From Pseudomonas violetae (lineage in GTDB: Bacteria > Pseudomonadota > Gammaproteobacteria > Pseudomonadales > Pseudomonadaceae): a stretch of DNA of 64,000 nucleotides. The stretch's first letter is position 1. Each line of letters starts with the position of its first letter. The position numbers and the translations under genes are program-made. This document shows, piece after piece, positions 50,718 through 60,169 of this stretch. The stretch covers positions 35,665 to 99,664 of the forward strand of contig NZ_JAKNRW010000020.1 in the NCBI RefSeq assembly GCF_023072615.1. Direction: 5' to 3'. The notes under the pieces were generated by a model. The model did no database searches and was not told where the DNA came from. It worked only from the letters and a program-made list of their open reading frames with translations.

Positions 50718-51427
50718 ATCGCCACCAAAAAGGCTTCGGCCTGATCGAACTGTTGATCGCCCTCGCGCTGAGCCTGGTGGTGGTGCTGGGCGTAGCGCAG
50801 ATTTTTATCGCCGCCAAGAACACCTACGTCAGCCAGAACAACGCGTCCAACATGCAGGAAGACGCCCGGTTCGTGCTGGGCAAAATGATTCAGGAAATTC
50901 GCATGGTCGGCATGTTCGGTTGCTTGGGCAGCATCACCGACGCAACTTCTGCGGGCGATTTCAGCGCCAGCCAGATCAACCCCATCGCCTGGGATAACGC
51001 CAACCTCAAGCTCACCCTGGTCACTGCCAATGTCGGCGCAAATGGTGGAACACCCACCTGGACAGTGATTTCCGATTGTCGAAACAGCGCCACGGCCTAT
51101 AGCCAGGCGAAGGCCCCAGTGGCGGGGCAGTTGGCATTTCCGATCCGGCGGCTGATCTACAGCCTGAAAAACGGCCAGCTGACGCTGGGCGTCCATGGCG
51201 GTACCCCGACCCAGTTCGTGTTGGTGGATAACGTCAGCGCCTTCAACGTTAGCTTCGGTCTCGCCAGCTCTGCCACGGAGGTTGCCGCTTCCAGCTACAG
51301 CAGCAACCCGTCCGACCCCGCACGAATTCGCAGCGTGCGCCTGACATTGACCCTCACTGATCCCGATAAGCGGGTGCGCGATCAAACCTTCAACGTGGTT
51401 GCCGCTTTGCGCAATCGCCTGCAATGA
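50714..51427 (+). CDS. pilW: Type IV pilus minor pilin PilW
   Basis: This 237-residue prepilin has leader MNRHQKG-FGLIELLIALALSLVVVLG (Phe+1, Glu+5) and the PilW block QNNASNMQEDARFVLGKMIQEIRMVGMFGC. It is the largest minor pilin of the set, as usual. It overlaps pilV by 4 nt; pilX follows after 11 nt. Confidence 0.94.
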   Translation: MNRHQKGFGLIELLIALALSLVVVLGVAQIFIAAKNTYVSQNNASNMQEDARFVLGKMIQEIRMVGMFGCLGSITDATSAGDFSASQINPIAWDNANLKLTLVTANVGANGGTPTWTVISDCRNSATAYSQAKAPVAGQLAFPIRRLIYSLKNGQLTLGVHGGTPTQFVLVDNVSAFNVSFGLASSATEVAASSYSSNPSDPARIRSVRLTLTLTDPDKRVRDQTFNVVAALRNRLQ

Positions 51428-51438
51428 GAGGAGGGCCG

Positions 51439-51921
51439 ATGAGTATTCCTGATGCGGTTCCTCGCTCCCAGCGCGGTATGGCGCTGTTGGTCAGCCTGGT
51501 ATTTCTGCTATTGCTGACGCTGATTGGTCTTTCCTCGATGCAGAGCGCGACCCTGCAGGAAAAAATGGCCACCAGCGTGTCGTTGCGCAATCAGTCGTTC
51601 CAGAATGCAGAAGCGGCATTACGCATGGGCGAAAATGCGGTGCAGCTGTCCACCTATACCTTGGCCGTGTGCAGTGGGACCATCCAGTGTGCGCCGCCCG
51701 CAGAGTCCACCTTGATTACTGGCGCCGGGTTCAATTCGACGTCGGGAGTGACCTGGATCGCCGCCGGCAGTGGCTTCTACGGAGTACAGAACATCGGAAC
51801 CACGCTGAATGCGGTCAATGTGCCGAGCAACACCTCGGCCACGCTGTACCGGGTCACAGCCGTGGCCGTGGTCGGTAACAACGTTCGCAGCGTGGTGGAG
51901 AGCATTTATGCGAAGTACTGA
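51439..51921 (+). CDS. pilX: Type IV pilus minor pilin PilX
   Basis: This 160-residue prepilin has leader MSIPDAVPRSQRG-MALLVSLVFLLLLTLIGLSSMQ. Position +5 is Val, not Glu, as in GspK-like tip pilins. The ALQEKMA-like segment (TLQEKMATSVSLRNQSFQNAEAALRMGE) is typical of PilX. I chose the ATG at 51439 because GGAGGG lies immediately upstream; an ATG at 51424 is also open. pilY1 starts 14 nt before the stop. Confidence 0.92.
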   Translation: MSIPDAVPRSQRGMALLVSLVFLLLLTLIGLSSMQSATLQEKMATSVSLRNQSFQNAEAALRMGENAVQLSTYTLAVCSGTIQCAPPAESTLITGAGFNSTSGVTWIAAGSGFYGVQNIGTTLNAVNVPSNTSATLYRVTAVAVVGNNVRSVVESIYAKY

Positions 51922-54900
51922 GTGGCGAGCCAGGTGGCGGCAGATGCTTTGCGGCATGCTGTTGAGTTTGTATCTGGCGGCGCCGGCCTATGCCTTCACA
52001 CCGTCCGACTCACCCCTGCTGAGTGCGGCAGCGGTGGCGCCGAACGTGATGTTGCTGATCGATAACTCAGGCAGCATGAACAACATCATCTATGCCGCCG
52101 ACTTTGATCCGAACATCAATCGCCCACCGGCCCGTGAGTGCAACATGTTCTTTGGGCTGTGTTACGGCTCGACGGCCATCACCGGGGATTCGATATTCTT
52201 GTCCAGCCTTGCCACGTCAGGCTGCACGAACGGCTACAACGCGTTTTACAACAACAGCCTTACGCCCCTGTGCATCAAATTGCCAGACCCCGCAGCCAAC
52301 GGCGATACCCGCTACTCGGCCAATTACATCGCCTACGTCGTTGGCCTGGCTAATGGTCAGAAAACAGATTTTTCCACGTCCAACTCGCCCATCCCCATCG
52401 AATCGCGAATAAGCGTGGCGCGCAGCGTATCGAGCTCGCTGGTTAACGCCAACCGTACTTTGCGCATCGGCCTTGCGACGTTTAACGCCGCGACCAGCAA
52501 CAACCGTGGTAACGGCGGCTACATCGCCATTCCCATCGACGATCTGACCACGGAATCCAATTTCAAGGCGCTGACCGATTCTATCGGCGCCTTGAGGGCT
52601 GTGGCCAACACGCCGTTGGCCGAAACCTACTACGAAGTCACCCGTTACATGCGCGGTCTGGGCTCGTACTACAACAGCCCCAAGACCTATACCAGCCCGA
52701 TCCAGTACCGCTGCCAGAAAAACTACGGGGTGGTGATCACCGATGGTTTGCCGACCTATGATCGAACCTTTCCCTCCGACGATCCCCAGGCCACGGCCAA
52801 GGGCGGCCCGAGACTGCCCAATTGGGACGGTATCAACAACGATGGCGACAATCCCCTCGGTGGTGACGACGAGGGTGATTCGCTGTTTCTGGATGACATC
52901 GCCAAGTTTGCCTTTGATATCGACATGCGTTCGACCGGGATCGATCTGGCGAAGAAAGCCTGGGATTCGACAGATTTTCCCAAGCAGAACATGAACACCT
53001 ACACCGTAGGCTTCACCACGGCCAATCAGATGCTGGAAGACGCGGCGAAGTACGGCCAGGGCAAGTACTACCTGGCCACCGATACCACCGGCCTGACCAC
53101 GGCCCTGTCGTCGGCCTTGAGCGAAATCACCTCCAAAGCCGGTTCAGGTGGCAGCGGCACCACCAGCGGCGCAGTCGTCGGGGTCGGCTCTTCGTACTAC
53201 CAGACCAGCTACGACCCCAAGGACTGGCGCGGCACCATCAAATCCTTCGGCTTCACCGCCACGGGTGCGGTAGATACCGCCTCGGTGCTGTGGAACACGG
53301 ACAAGACCATCGTTCCCGGCGCGACCGCACCCACTTACCAGTCCTGGAATACCCAGGATAATGTGCCGGTGACCCTGGCTTTCAACAATTTTTCGACGGC
53401 GCAGCAGACCGTCCTGAACCAGGGCTTGCCCACCACCATCAAGGGCACCGATCTGGTGGAGTGGAGCAAAGGCACCAACAAGGCCGGGTTGAAGGTACGC
53501 AGCGCTTTGCTCGGCGACATCATTAACTCTCCTTTGGTGCTCGCCTCGCCCACGGAGAAAACGGCTTCCGACCTGGCCGGTGATAGCAGCTACACCACCT
53601 ATCTGGCCAACAAGGCCGCCAATATGACGGCCAGCCTCGTGGTAAATGGCAATGACGGCTTTGTCAGCGTCATCAACGCCAGCAACACGAGCAACGCCAG
53701 CAATGGCACTCGGCGTTACGCCTACATGCCCTCCAATGTCCTGCCATCGCTGCGCTATATCGCCGACCCCACTTACATAAACGGGATCAGCCACAAGTTT
53801 CTGGTCGACGGTCAGGTCGGCGTGTTCGACGCCAAAATCGGCGCGGGCTGGAAAACCATGGCAGTTGGCGGGACAGGGGCGGGGGGCAAGACGTTTTACG
53901 GGCTGCAATTGTTTGACGCTACCGCAGGCAACGTGACCAAGGCGTCCTGGGAAATCAGTGCGCCCGCCACGCCAACCGCGTCGAATGCTTTTAATGACCT
54001 GGGTTATGCCTATGCCCGCCCTGAAGTGGCGCGCTTGGACGATGGCCGCTGGGCAGCGTTTATCTCCAACGGTTACGGGAGCAACACGGGGGTGGCGGCG
54101 TTGTACGTGATCGACCTCAGCAACGGGTCGCTGATCAGGAAAATCGTCATCGACGGCGGCGAGACTAACAACGGCCTGTCGTCGGTGAAACTCAAGGTCA
54201 ACTCGCAGAACGTGGTGCAGGCCGCTTACGGTGGGGACCTCAAGGGACGTCTGTGGAAGTTTGATTTGAGCAGTACCAGCTCCGATGCCTGGGGCGTGGC
54301 ATTTGGTGGGAAACCTCTTTTTACCGCCGCTACCACGGCGGGCGGGGCTCTGCAGCCCATCACCGCACAGCCACTACTGGCCGACAACGCCCTGGGCGGC
54401 AAGGTGGTATTTTTCGGCACGGGCAAGTTCAACGAAACCGCAGACAAGACCAACAAGGATCTGCAGGCCTTCTACGCGGTGTGGGACGCGGACGGTGGTT
54501 CCGGACAGTTCACCCCGGCCAATCTGCAACTGCAATCGGTGCAGAGTGTGTTCTCGGGCAGCGCCGGGCAATTCATCACCACCAGCCAGAATGAAGTGAC
54601 TTATCCAGCACAGAAGGGCTGGTACCTGCCACTGGTCTACAACAGCGCGCTGACCGGTGAACGGGTGATCAACCAGGCGGCCCTGGTGCTGGGGCGGATC
54701 GTCTTCACCACCGCCAGCGTCGACACCACCGACCCCTGTGCCAGTTTTGGTACCGGCAAACTGGTCGAACTGGATGCGTTCAGCGGTAAGATGCTCAATT
54801 ATGCTGTGCTCGACACCAACGGTGACGGGCTGGTGGACGGCACGGACGCAATTTCCAGCGGAGTGGTGTTCACTGGCGGGATGCCAGTGCTCAACGCCAT

Positions 54901-55012
54901 CGTCAACGGTGGCGCCCGCAAGATCGTGAATGACTCCAGCGGAACGCCAACCTCGTTGGTTGAAAAAGCCGGCGGTGGCAGCCGGCGCATCATGTGGCGA
55001 CAAATTCAGTAA
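51908..55012 (+). CDS. pilY1: Type IV pilus tip adhesin/assembly protein PilY1
   Basis: This 1034-residue exported protein has a signal peptide (MLCGMLLSLYLAAPAYA), an N-terminal von Willebrand A domain with MIDAS motif LLIDNSGSMNN (about residues 45-55), an Asp-rich segment (about 310-325), and a C-terminal beta-propeller with a calcium-loop sequence DTNGDGLVD (about 970). It is shorter than PAO1 PilY1 (about 1160, from memory). I find no RGD; the comparable region reads KAGLKVRSALLGDIINSP. The start is set at 51908, overlapping pilX by 14 nt. It works with the minor pilins to start pilus assembly and, at the tip, in surface sensing. Confidence 0.93.
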   Translation: MRSTEWRARWRQMLCGMLLSLYLAAPAYAFTPSDSPLLSAAAVAPNVMLLIDNSGSMNNIIYAADFDPNINRPPARECNMFFGLCYGSTAITGDSIFLSSLATSGCTNGYNAFYNNSLTPLCIKLPDPAANGDTRYSANYIAYVVGLANGQKTDFSTSNSPIPIESRISVARSVSSSLVNANRTLRIGLATFNAATSNNRGNGGYIAIPIDDLTTESNFKALTDSIGALRAVANTPLAETYYEVTRYMRGLGSYYNSPKTYTSPIQYRCQKNYGVVITDGLPTYDRTFPSDDPQATAKGGPRLPNWDGINNDGDNPLGGDDEGDSLFLDDIAKFAFDIDMRSTGIDLAKKAWDSTDFPKQNMNTYTVGFTTANQMLEDAAKYGQGKYYLATDTTGLTTALSSALSEITSKAGSGGSGTTSGAVVGVGSSYYQTSYDPKDWRGTIKSFGFTATGAVDTASVLWNTDKTIVPGATAPTYQSWNTQDNVPVTLAFNNFSTAQQTVLNQGLPTTIKGTDLVEWSKGTNKAGLKVRSALLGDIINSPLVLASPTEKTASDLAGDSSYTTYLANKAANMTASLVVNGNDGFVSVINASNTSNASNGTRRYAYMPSNVLPSLRYIADPTYINGISHKFLVDGQVGVFDAKIGAGWKTMAVGGTGAGGKTFYGLQLFDATAGNVTKASWEISAPATPTASNAFNDLGYAYARPEVARLDDGRWAAFISNGYGSNTGVAALYVIDLSNGSLIRKIVIDGGETNNGLSSVKLKVNSQNVVQAAYGGDLKGRLWKFDLSSTSSDAWGVAFGGKPLFTAATTAGGALQPITAQPLLADNALGGKVVFFGTGKFNETADKTNKDLQAFYAVWDADGGSGQFTPANLQLQSVQSVFSGSAGQFITTSQNEVTYPAQKGWYLPLVYNSALTGERVINQAALVLGRIVFTTASVDTTDPCASFGTGKLVELDAFSGKMLNYAVLDTNGDGLVDGTDAISSGVVFTGGMPVLNAIVNGGARKIVNDSSGTPTSLVEKAGGGSRRIMWRQIQ

Positions 55013-55026
55013 GTGAGAGTGCAGGC

Positions 55027-55431
55027 ATGCGTAGATCGAACCGCGGTTTTACCCTGATCGAGATCATGATCGTGATTGCGATCATCGGGATCGTCATCAC
55101 CATTGGTTACCCGAGCCTGACTGAGTATGTGAAGAAGGGGCGCCGGGCTGAAGTGGCAGGTTTGCTCTCTGAGCAGGCGCAGATACTCGAGCGGTTCTAT
55201 TCCAACTCGAAAACCAATGTCTACACCGGCGCGACCTTGAGCGCGAGCAACGACTACTACACCCTCGTGCCCACCCTGACCGATCAGACTTACAAGCTGA
55301 CCGCCAAGCGTAAAGTCGGTTCGGCGATGGCCGCCGACAAGTGCGGGGACTTCACGATTACCAACACCGGTGCCAGAGGTATGGAAAATGCCGCAGCCGG
55401 GCTGACCACCAAGGATTGCTGGGGTCGCTGA
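55027..55431 (+). CDS. pilE: Type IV pilus minor pilin PilE
   Basis: This 134-residue prepilin has leader MRRSNRG-FTLIEIMIVIAIIGI (Phe+1, Glu+5) and the globular part YVKKGRRAEVAGLLSEQAQILERFYSNS with a C-terminal Cys pair (DKCGDF and KDCWGR). The start at 55027 has a plausible site upstream. It follows pilY1 after 14 nt: there is no pilY2, unlike PAO1. Confidence 0.94.
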   Translation: MRRSNRGFTLIEIMIVIAIIGIVITIGYPSLTEYVKKGRRAEVAGLLSEQAQILERFYSNSKTNVYTGATLSASNDYYTLVPTLTDQTYKLTAKRKVGSAMAADKCGDFTITNTGARGMENAAAGLTTKDCWGR

Positions 55432-55482
55432 GTTTTTTGGGCGCGTTTTGTGCCCCTGTCTATCTAATGGTTGGATCAGAAC

Positions 55483-56583
55483 ATGACCAGGAAACAGCAA
55501 GTGGTGATCGTCGGCGGCGGAGTGATTGGCTTGCTGACGGCATTCAATCTCGCCTGCGAAGTGCAAAGTGTTGTACTGCTGGATCGATCGAGTGTCGGCC
55601 AGGAATCGTCCTGGGCCGGTGGTGGTATCGTTTCGCCATTGTACCCATGGCGTTATAGCCCGGCGGTCACCGCCCTGGCGCACTGGTCACAGGATTTTTA
55701 TCCACAGCTGGGCGAGCGATTATTCGCTGCCACCGGGGTGGATCCCGAAGTGCATACCACCGGCCTGTATTGGCTGGACCTGGATGATGAAGCCGAAGCG
55801 CTGGCCTGGGCGTTGCGCGAAAACCGGCCGTTACGGGCCGTTGACCTCTCGGCGGCCCACGATGCAGTGCCTGTGCTGGGTCCGGGATTTTCCCGGGCCA
55901 TCTACATGGCCGATGTGGCCAACGTGCGCAATCCGCGCCTGGTTAAGTCCCTGAAGGCTGCATTGCTGGCGTTGCCGAACGTGACGATTCATGAGCAGTG
56001 TGAGGTGCGCGAGTTCATTCGTGAAGGCGAGCAGGTGGTCGGAGTCCGGACTTCGGCGGGCGTGATTGCGGGAGATCACGTCGTGTTGACTGCGGGTGCG
56101 TGGAGTGGGGATTTGCTCAAGACCCTGGGGCTTGAACTGCCGGTCGAGCCGGTGAAAGGCCAAATGATTCTGTTCAAGTGCGCCGCAGATTTTCTGCCGA
56201 GCATGGTACTGGCCAAGGGGCGATACGCGATTCCCCGACGCGATGGGCACATTCTGATCGGCAGTACCCTGGAGCACGAAGGCTTTGACAAGACGCCAAC
56301 CGAGAGTGCACTGCAGAGCCTGAAAGCCTCGGCCATTGAGTTGATACCGGCATTGGCGGATGCTGAAGTCGTCGGGCATTGGGCCGGATTGCGTCCGGGT
56401 TCGCCGGAGGGTATCCCGTACATTGGTCGGGTGCCCGGGTTTGATGGGTTGTGGCTCAATTGCGGGCATTACCGCAATGGCCTGGTGTTGGCGCCGGCGT
56501 CGTGCCAGTTGTTTGCGGATGTGATGCTGGGGCGCGAGCCGATCATTGATCCGGCACCTTACTCACCGACTGGGCGGATCTGA
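55483..56583 (+). CDS. thiO: FAD-dependent amino-acid oxidase, ThiO (glycine oxidase) type
   Basis: This 366-residue flavoprotein has an N-terminal dinucleotide-binding motif VVIVGGGVIGLLTAFNLA (about residues 6-23), the DAO-type block SSWAGGGIVSPLYPWRY (about 44-60), and the C-terminal motif GHWAGLRPGSPEGIPYIG (about 303-320). It oxidises glycine or D-amino acids; in ThiO this supplies iminoglycine for thiazole synthesis. The start at 55483 is preferred to a TTG four codons earlier. In PAO1 the counterpart PA4548 also lies between pil genes. It converges with pilR across a hairpin. Confidence 0.9.
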   Translation: MTRKQQVVIVGGGVIGLLTAFNLACEVQSVVLLDRSSVGQESSWAGGGIVSPLYPWRYSPAVTALAHWSQDFYPQLGERLFAATGVDPEVHTTGLYWLDLDDEAEALAWALRENRPLRAVDLSAAHDAVPVLGPGFSRAIYMADVANVRNPRLVKSLKAALLALPNVTIHEQCEVREFIREGEQVVGVRTSAGVIAGDHVVLTAGAWSGDLLKTLGLELPVEPVKGQMILFKCAADFLPSMVLAKGRYAIPRRDGHILIGSTLEHEGFDKTPTESALQSLKASAIELIPALADAEVVGHWAGLRPGSPEGIPYIGRVPGFDGLWLNCGHYRNGLVLAPASCQLFADVMLGREPIIDPAPYSPTGRI

Positions 56584-56592
56584 CATAAACTC

Positions 56593-56617
56593 AGAAGATC
56601 GCTGCCTGCGATCTTCT
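56593..56617. terminator. Hairpin between thiO and pilR stops
   Basis: AGAAGATCGC-TGCCT-GCGATCTTCT is a perfect 10-bp stem located between convergent genes. It has no strong T-run on either side, so efficiency is uncertain. Confidence 0.6.
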
Positions 56618-56619
56618 AC

Positions 56620-57960
56620 TTAATCCAAACCCAATTTCTTGAGCCTGTAGCGCATCGACCGGAATGACAGATTCAGCCGCTGAGCCGCCGCCGTGCGGTT
56701 CCAGCGGGTTTCCTCCAGAGCCTGGAGGATGAGTTTTCGTTCCACGTTTTCCAGATAATCTTCCAGGTTGTCGATCTGCGTCAGGTCCGGCACATCTCCA
56801 TCCGCCGTGCAGTTACCCTCGATCAGCCTTAGGTCGCTGGCTTCAATCTGCTGGTTCTCGCATAAGGTATGGGCGCGCTCGAGGACATTCTCCAGCTCCC
56901 TGACGTTGCCCGGAAAACGGTAGCTCTTCAGTGCGTCCAGGGCGTGTGGGTGGAGTTTCGCTGCAGACTGGCCGCTGTTGCTGGCCAGTCGCTTGAGCAT
57001 ATGGCTCGCCAAAGACTCGATGTCGTCACGACGTTCGCGCAGCGGCGGCACCCGCAATTCGATCACGTTGAGGCGGTAGTACAGGTCTTGGCGAAAGCGT
57101 TCAGCGGCGACTTCGGCGTCGAGGTCCTTGTGGGTGGCGCAGAGAATGCGCACATCAACCACGGTTTCCTGCTGCCCGCCAACACTGCGCACGGCTTTTT
57201 CCTGGATCGCCCGCAACAGCTTGACTTGCATGGCCAACGGCAAGTCAGCCACTTCATCGAGAAACAGAGTGCCACCATTGGCGGCCTGGAACAGTCCGGG
57301 CTTGTCCTCGATGGCACCACTGAAGCTGCCTTTGCGATGACCGAAAAACTCGCTTTCCATCAACTCAGACGGGATGGCCCCGCAGTTCACTGGAATGAAT
57401 GGCTGGTTGGCGCGCGGCCCTTGTTCGTGGATCAAGCGTGCGACCAGTTCCTTGCCGCTGCCGGATTCACCGCTGATATAAACCGGGGCCTGGCTGCGTG
57501 CCAGTTTGTCGATGTGTTTGCGCAGGTTGCGCATGGGCAGGGACTCACCCAACAACCGGCGTTCGATCGAAACCCCGGTGCCACCCACAGGTGACAGGCG
57601 CAACGCGCTGGTGACCAGCTCACGCAGGCGGGTCAGGTCGACCGGTTTGGTCAGGAAATCGAAAGCGCCGGCCTTGAGGGCGTTGATGGCCGTTTCAAGG
57701 CTGCCATACGCTGTGATCATCGCGACCGGCAGCTGTGGATAACGCTGCTGGATGTATTGCACCAGCTCAAGGCCGGTACCGTCCGGCAGGCGCATATCGG
57801 TCAGGCACAGGTCGAAACTCTCTCGCGCCAGCAAGGCTTGGGCTTCGCCAAGGTCGCGGGCACTGAAGGTGTCGAGCTTCATCCTGCCCAGGGTGATTTC
57901 CAGGAGTTCGCGGATATCCGGTTCATCGTCGACGATCAGAATTTTTTGCAGTGGGCTCAT
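56620..57960 (-). CDS. pilR: Sigma-54-dependent response regulator PilR
   Basis: This 446-residue activator of pilin transcription has a receiver domain (ILIVDDEPDIRELL, with DMRLPDG carrying the phospho-Asp at about residue 54), an AAA+ domain with Walker A GESGSGKELVARLIHE (about 162), Walker B GGTLFLDEVADLP (about 230), and a C-terminal Fis-type helix-turn-helix (NRTAAAQRLNLSFRSMRYRLKKLGLD). The sigma-54-contact loop reads GSFSGA rather than GAFTGA or GSFTGA. The start at 57960 (MSPLQKILIVDDE) has the usual N-terminus. It follows pilS after 2 nt. Confidence 0.95.
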   Translation of the reverse strand: MSPLQKILIVDDEPDIRELLEITLGRMKLDTFSARDLGEAQALLARESFDLCLTDMRLPDGTGLELVQYIQQRYPQLPVAMITAYGSLETAINALKAGAFDFLTKPVDLTRLRELVTSALRLSPVGGTGVSIERRLLGESLPMRNLRKHIDKLARSQAPVYISGESGSGKELVARLIHEQGPRANQPFIPVNCGAIPSELMESEFFGHRKGSFSGAIEDKPGLFQAANGGTLFLDEVADLPLAMQVKLLRAIQEKAVRSVGGQQETVVDVRILCATHKDLDAEVAAERFRQDLYYRLNVIELRVPPLRERRDDIESLASHMLKRLASNSGQSAAKLHPHALDALKSYRFPGNVRELENVLERAHTLCENQQIEASDLRLIEGNCTADGDVPDLTQIDNLEDYLENVERKLILQALEETRWNRTAAAQRLNLSFRSMRYRLKKLGLD

Positions 57961-57962
57961 GT

Positions 57963-59573
57963 TTAACTTTGTTTCCGTCCGTGAGCAAAGGTGATGCGAA
58001 AGCAGCCGCCGCCTTGGCGTGGTTTGAAGTCTAGGCGGGCCTGGTTGCTTTCGCACAGCTCACGGGACAGATAAAGTCCCAAGCCAGTGCCTTGGGTACT
58101 CGTAGTGAAGAAGGGTTCGAACAGATGTGCCTGGGCTTGCGCGGGGACACCGGGGCCGTTGTCACGAACCTCCAAGGTTGGCAGCTGACTGTGCGGGTCC
58201 AGGAACAACTCCAGCCAGACCTGCGCCTGGGCATGGATCTGGGCACTGTGGCGCCAGGCGTTTCGCAATAGATTGTCGAGAATCTGGGTCAGCTGATTGG
58301 GGTCCATCAAGGTCCTGAAGTCTCCCGGGCCGATGCTCAGATGGAGCTGTTGACTCTCTGTCGCAGCCTCGCGGGTTTCGGCGACGAACTGCTCCAGCCA
58401 GGGCTTCAGGTCCAGCCGCTGAGGAACTGTTTGCTGACGGCGGGACAATTGCAGGACGTTTTCTATTACCCGGTTCATCCGCTGGGAGTGGTCTTGAATG
58501 ATCTGCGTCAGACGTCGATCGGTTCTGTTCAGTTCCTCGGACTCCTGCAATAGCTGCGCGGCATGACTGATGGCGCCCAGTGGGTTGCGAATTTCATGGG
58601 AGATGCTCGCGGTCAGACGCCCCAGCGCGACGAGTTTGAGTTGCTGGGCCTGTTGAGCAATCTGCGCCAGGTCTTCAAGAAAGATCAGGGTTTGCTGCTG
58701 CGGACTTCGGTCAAGTGCAATGAAGCTTGGCTGTAGCTCCAGTCCATTGCTGTCGATTTTCAGGCTCTGGGGGCGCAATGTCGGGTTGTTGAGCCATAGT
58801 TGCAGGCGCTCGAACAGGACCGCAAAGTCACGGTCGAGCAAGCGACCTTCAAGCGTGTCATGGCCTAAAAGTTTCAGGGCGCTGTGGTTTGCCAGTTGTA
58901 TGCGCTGCGCATCGTCGATCACCAAAATGCCGGTGCGCATGCGCTGCAGGATCAGCGAGTTGAGAGCTTCGAGACTCACCACTTCGCTGGCGCGCTGCTC
59001 GGCCAGGTTTTCGCTGACTTCCAGTCGACGGATCAAGCCTTGTACCAGCAATGCTGCGGCAAAGCAAAGGGCCCCCAGTGTGCCCGCCTGCAAGTAGTCG
59101 TTGGGGCTGGTGGGGTGACTGAAGCTCAGCAGGAAACCCGAACCTACGATGCCGAGAGCGCCGATGGCGGCGATCAGCAGGCCGATGCGCCGTCGCAACA
59201 GAGTGTTGCTGATGGCCACCGAGACGATCAACAGATTGCCTATCGCACTGGCGACGCCACCGCCAGCGTAGAACAGCGCGCACAACAGCAATACATCGAC
59301 CAGCGCCAGGGTGAGAAGCTGGTTAGGGCGCCGGGTGTTCTCCAGGAACACCACCAGCAGGATGTTCAATACCAGGTACAGCCAGCTACCAATGCGCAGT
59401 AGCTCGCCGTTGGCCAGCGAAAGCAGCTGGCTGTCCATGTTGCTGGAGATCAGCAGCACCAGGGTGATGCCAACACTCAGGCGGTAGAGGTGATAGAGGC
59501 GCAGCAGTCGCTGGGCTTGTTTGTGGCTGGGACGAGTCGTCTCAGCGGTCACTGGAACCCGGGCCTTGCTCAA
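57963..59573 (-). CDS. pilS: Sensor histidine kinase PilS
   Basis: This 536-residue membrane kinase partners PilR and senses pilin in the inner membrane. About six N-terminal helices (residues about 35-190) are followed by a PAS-like region (about 205-310) and the kinase core: H box ASISHEIRNPLGAISHAAQLL (His at about 328), N box DNLLRNAWRHS, G boxes DNGPGVP and GTGLGLYLSREL. The start codon is TTG, with no in-frame ATG close by; it lies inside the 3' end of the upstream small gene, overlapping by 32 nt, which suggests translational coupling. Confidence 0.93.
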   Translation of the reverse strand: MSKARVPVTAETTRPSHKQAQRLLRLYHLYRLSVGITLVLLISSNMDSQLLSLANGELLRIGSWLYLVLNILLVVFLENTRRPNQLLTLALVDVLLLCALFYAGGGVASAIGNLLIVSVAISNTLLRRRIGLLIAAIGALGIVGSGFLLSFSHPTSPNDYLQAGTLGALCFAAALLVQGLIRRLEVSENLAEQRASEVVSLEALNSLILQRMRTGILVIDDAQRIQLANHSALKLLGHDTLEGRLLDRDFAVLFERLQLWLNNPTLRPQSLKIDSNGLELQPSFIALDRSPQQQTLIFLEDLAQIAQQAQQLKLVALGRLTASISHEIRNPLGAISHAAQLLQESEELNRTDRRLTQIIQDHSQRMNRVIENVLQLSRRQQTVPQRLDLKPWLEQFVAETREAATESQQLHLSIGPGDFRTLMDPNQLTQILDNLLRNAWRHSAQIHAQAQVWLELFLDPHSQLPTLEVRDNGPGVPAQAQAHLFEPFFTTSTQGTGLGLYLSRELCESNQARLDFKPRQGGGCFRITFAHGRKQS

Positions 59574-59775
59574 GGTGAGCCTGGCTGCAATACCATTGCT
59601 GCTGAAGGCTCAAGGCTCGATCACGGGGCAGGTGCACGCCGCAATGAGCGCAACGAACCATGGGGGCCGCTTCCAGCTCGGCAGACGAGCGGGGCGCTGC
59701 CGCCTGGCCCTTGAACTTGCGCCACAGCCATATAGCGGCGGCAATCAGGGCGATCCAGAACAATAAACGAAGCAT
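59542..59775 (-). CDS. PP0621-type small membrane protein with a Cys-rich zinc-ribbon-like tail
   Basis: This 77-residue protein has one N-terminal helix (LLFWIALIAAAIWLWRKF) and a C-terminal cytoplasmic part with CAHC at about residue 43-46 and a further YC (about 66) plus H, consistent with a small zinc site (RCAHCGVHLPRDRAL...YCSQAH). It is co-directional with and overlaps the start of pilS by 32 nt. Homologues upstream of pilS are widespread in Pseudomonas. Function unknown; a link to PilS is possible. Confidence 0.85.
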   Translation of the reverse strand: MLRLLFWIALIAAAIWLWRKFKGQAAAPRSSAELEAAPMVRCAHCGVHLPRDRALSLQQQWYCSQAHLEQGPGSSDR

Positions 59776-59932
59776 GGTGAGCTGCTTTATGGCGAGTGAT
59801 GGAGCAGTTTAGCCAAGGATGGAGCGGGCGCACAGCGGATTAGCGCGGCTGCAAAAACCGGACAATAAAAAGGGAGGCTCGTGAGCCCGGTGCGTAGGCT
59901 TTTTGTGCCTGGGATTTGACCGCGTCATCGTT

Positions 59933-59957
59933 CATCGCGGACAAGCCCGTTCCCACA
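59933..59957. repeat. REP-like remnant
   Basis: CATCGCGGACAAGCCCGTTC runs on to CCACA. It resembles one inverse family-B REP with several changes. No clear partner is present; GGCTCGCGATG near 60110 may be the other end. Confidence 0.55.
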
Positions 59958-60169
59958 AGTTTTGCCATTTGCCTGAGCCGAACACAGTATCTGAGGGAGC
60001 AGGATTTGCCCGTGATGGCGCCAGTTCAGTCGCCAAAACGGCATCTCGCGCTTGTGATGAGTCTTCCTGTACGTATCACAAATAATCCTGAAAGCTTCCT
60101 CACGCACTGGCTCGCGATGCAGTAGCGCCTTAGCTTTAGTAAGTTGTACAGAATCAATAAATTAATGTG

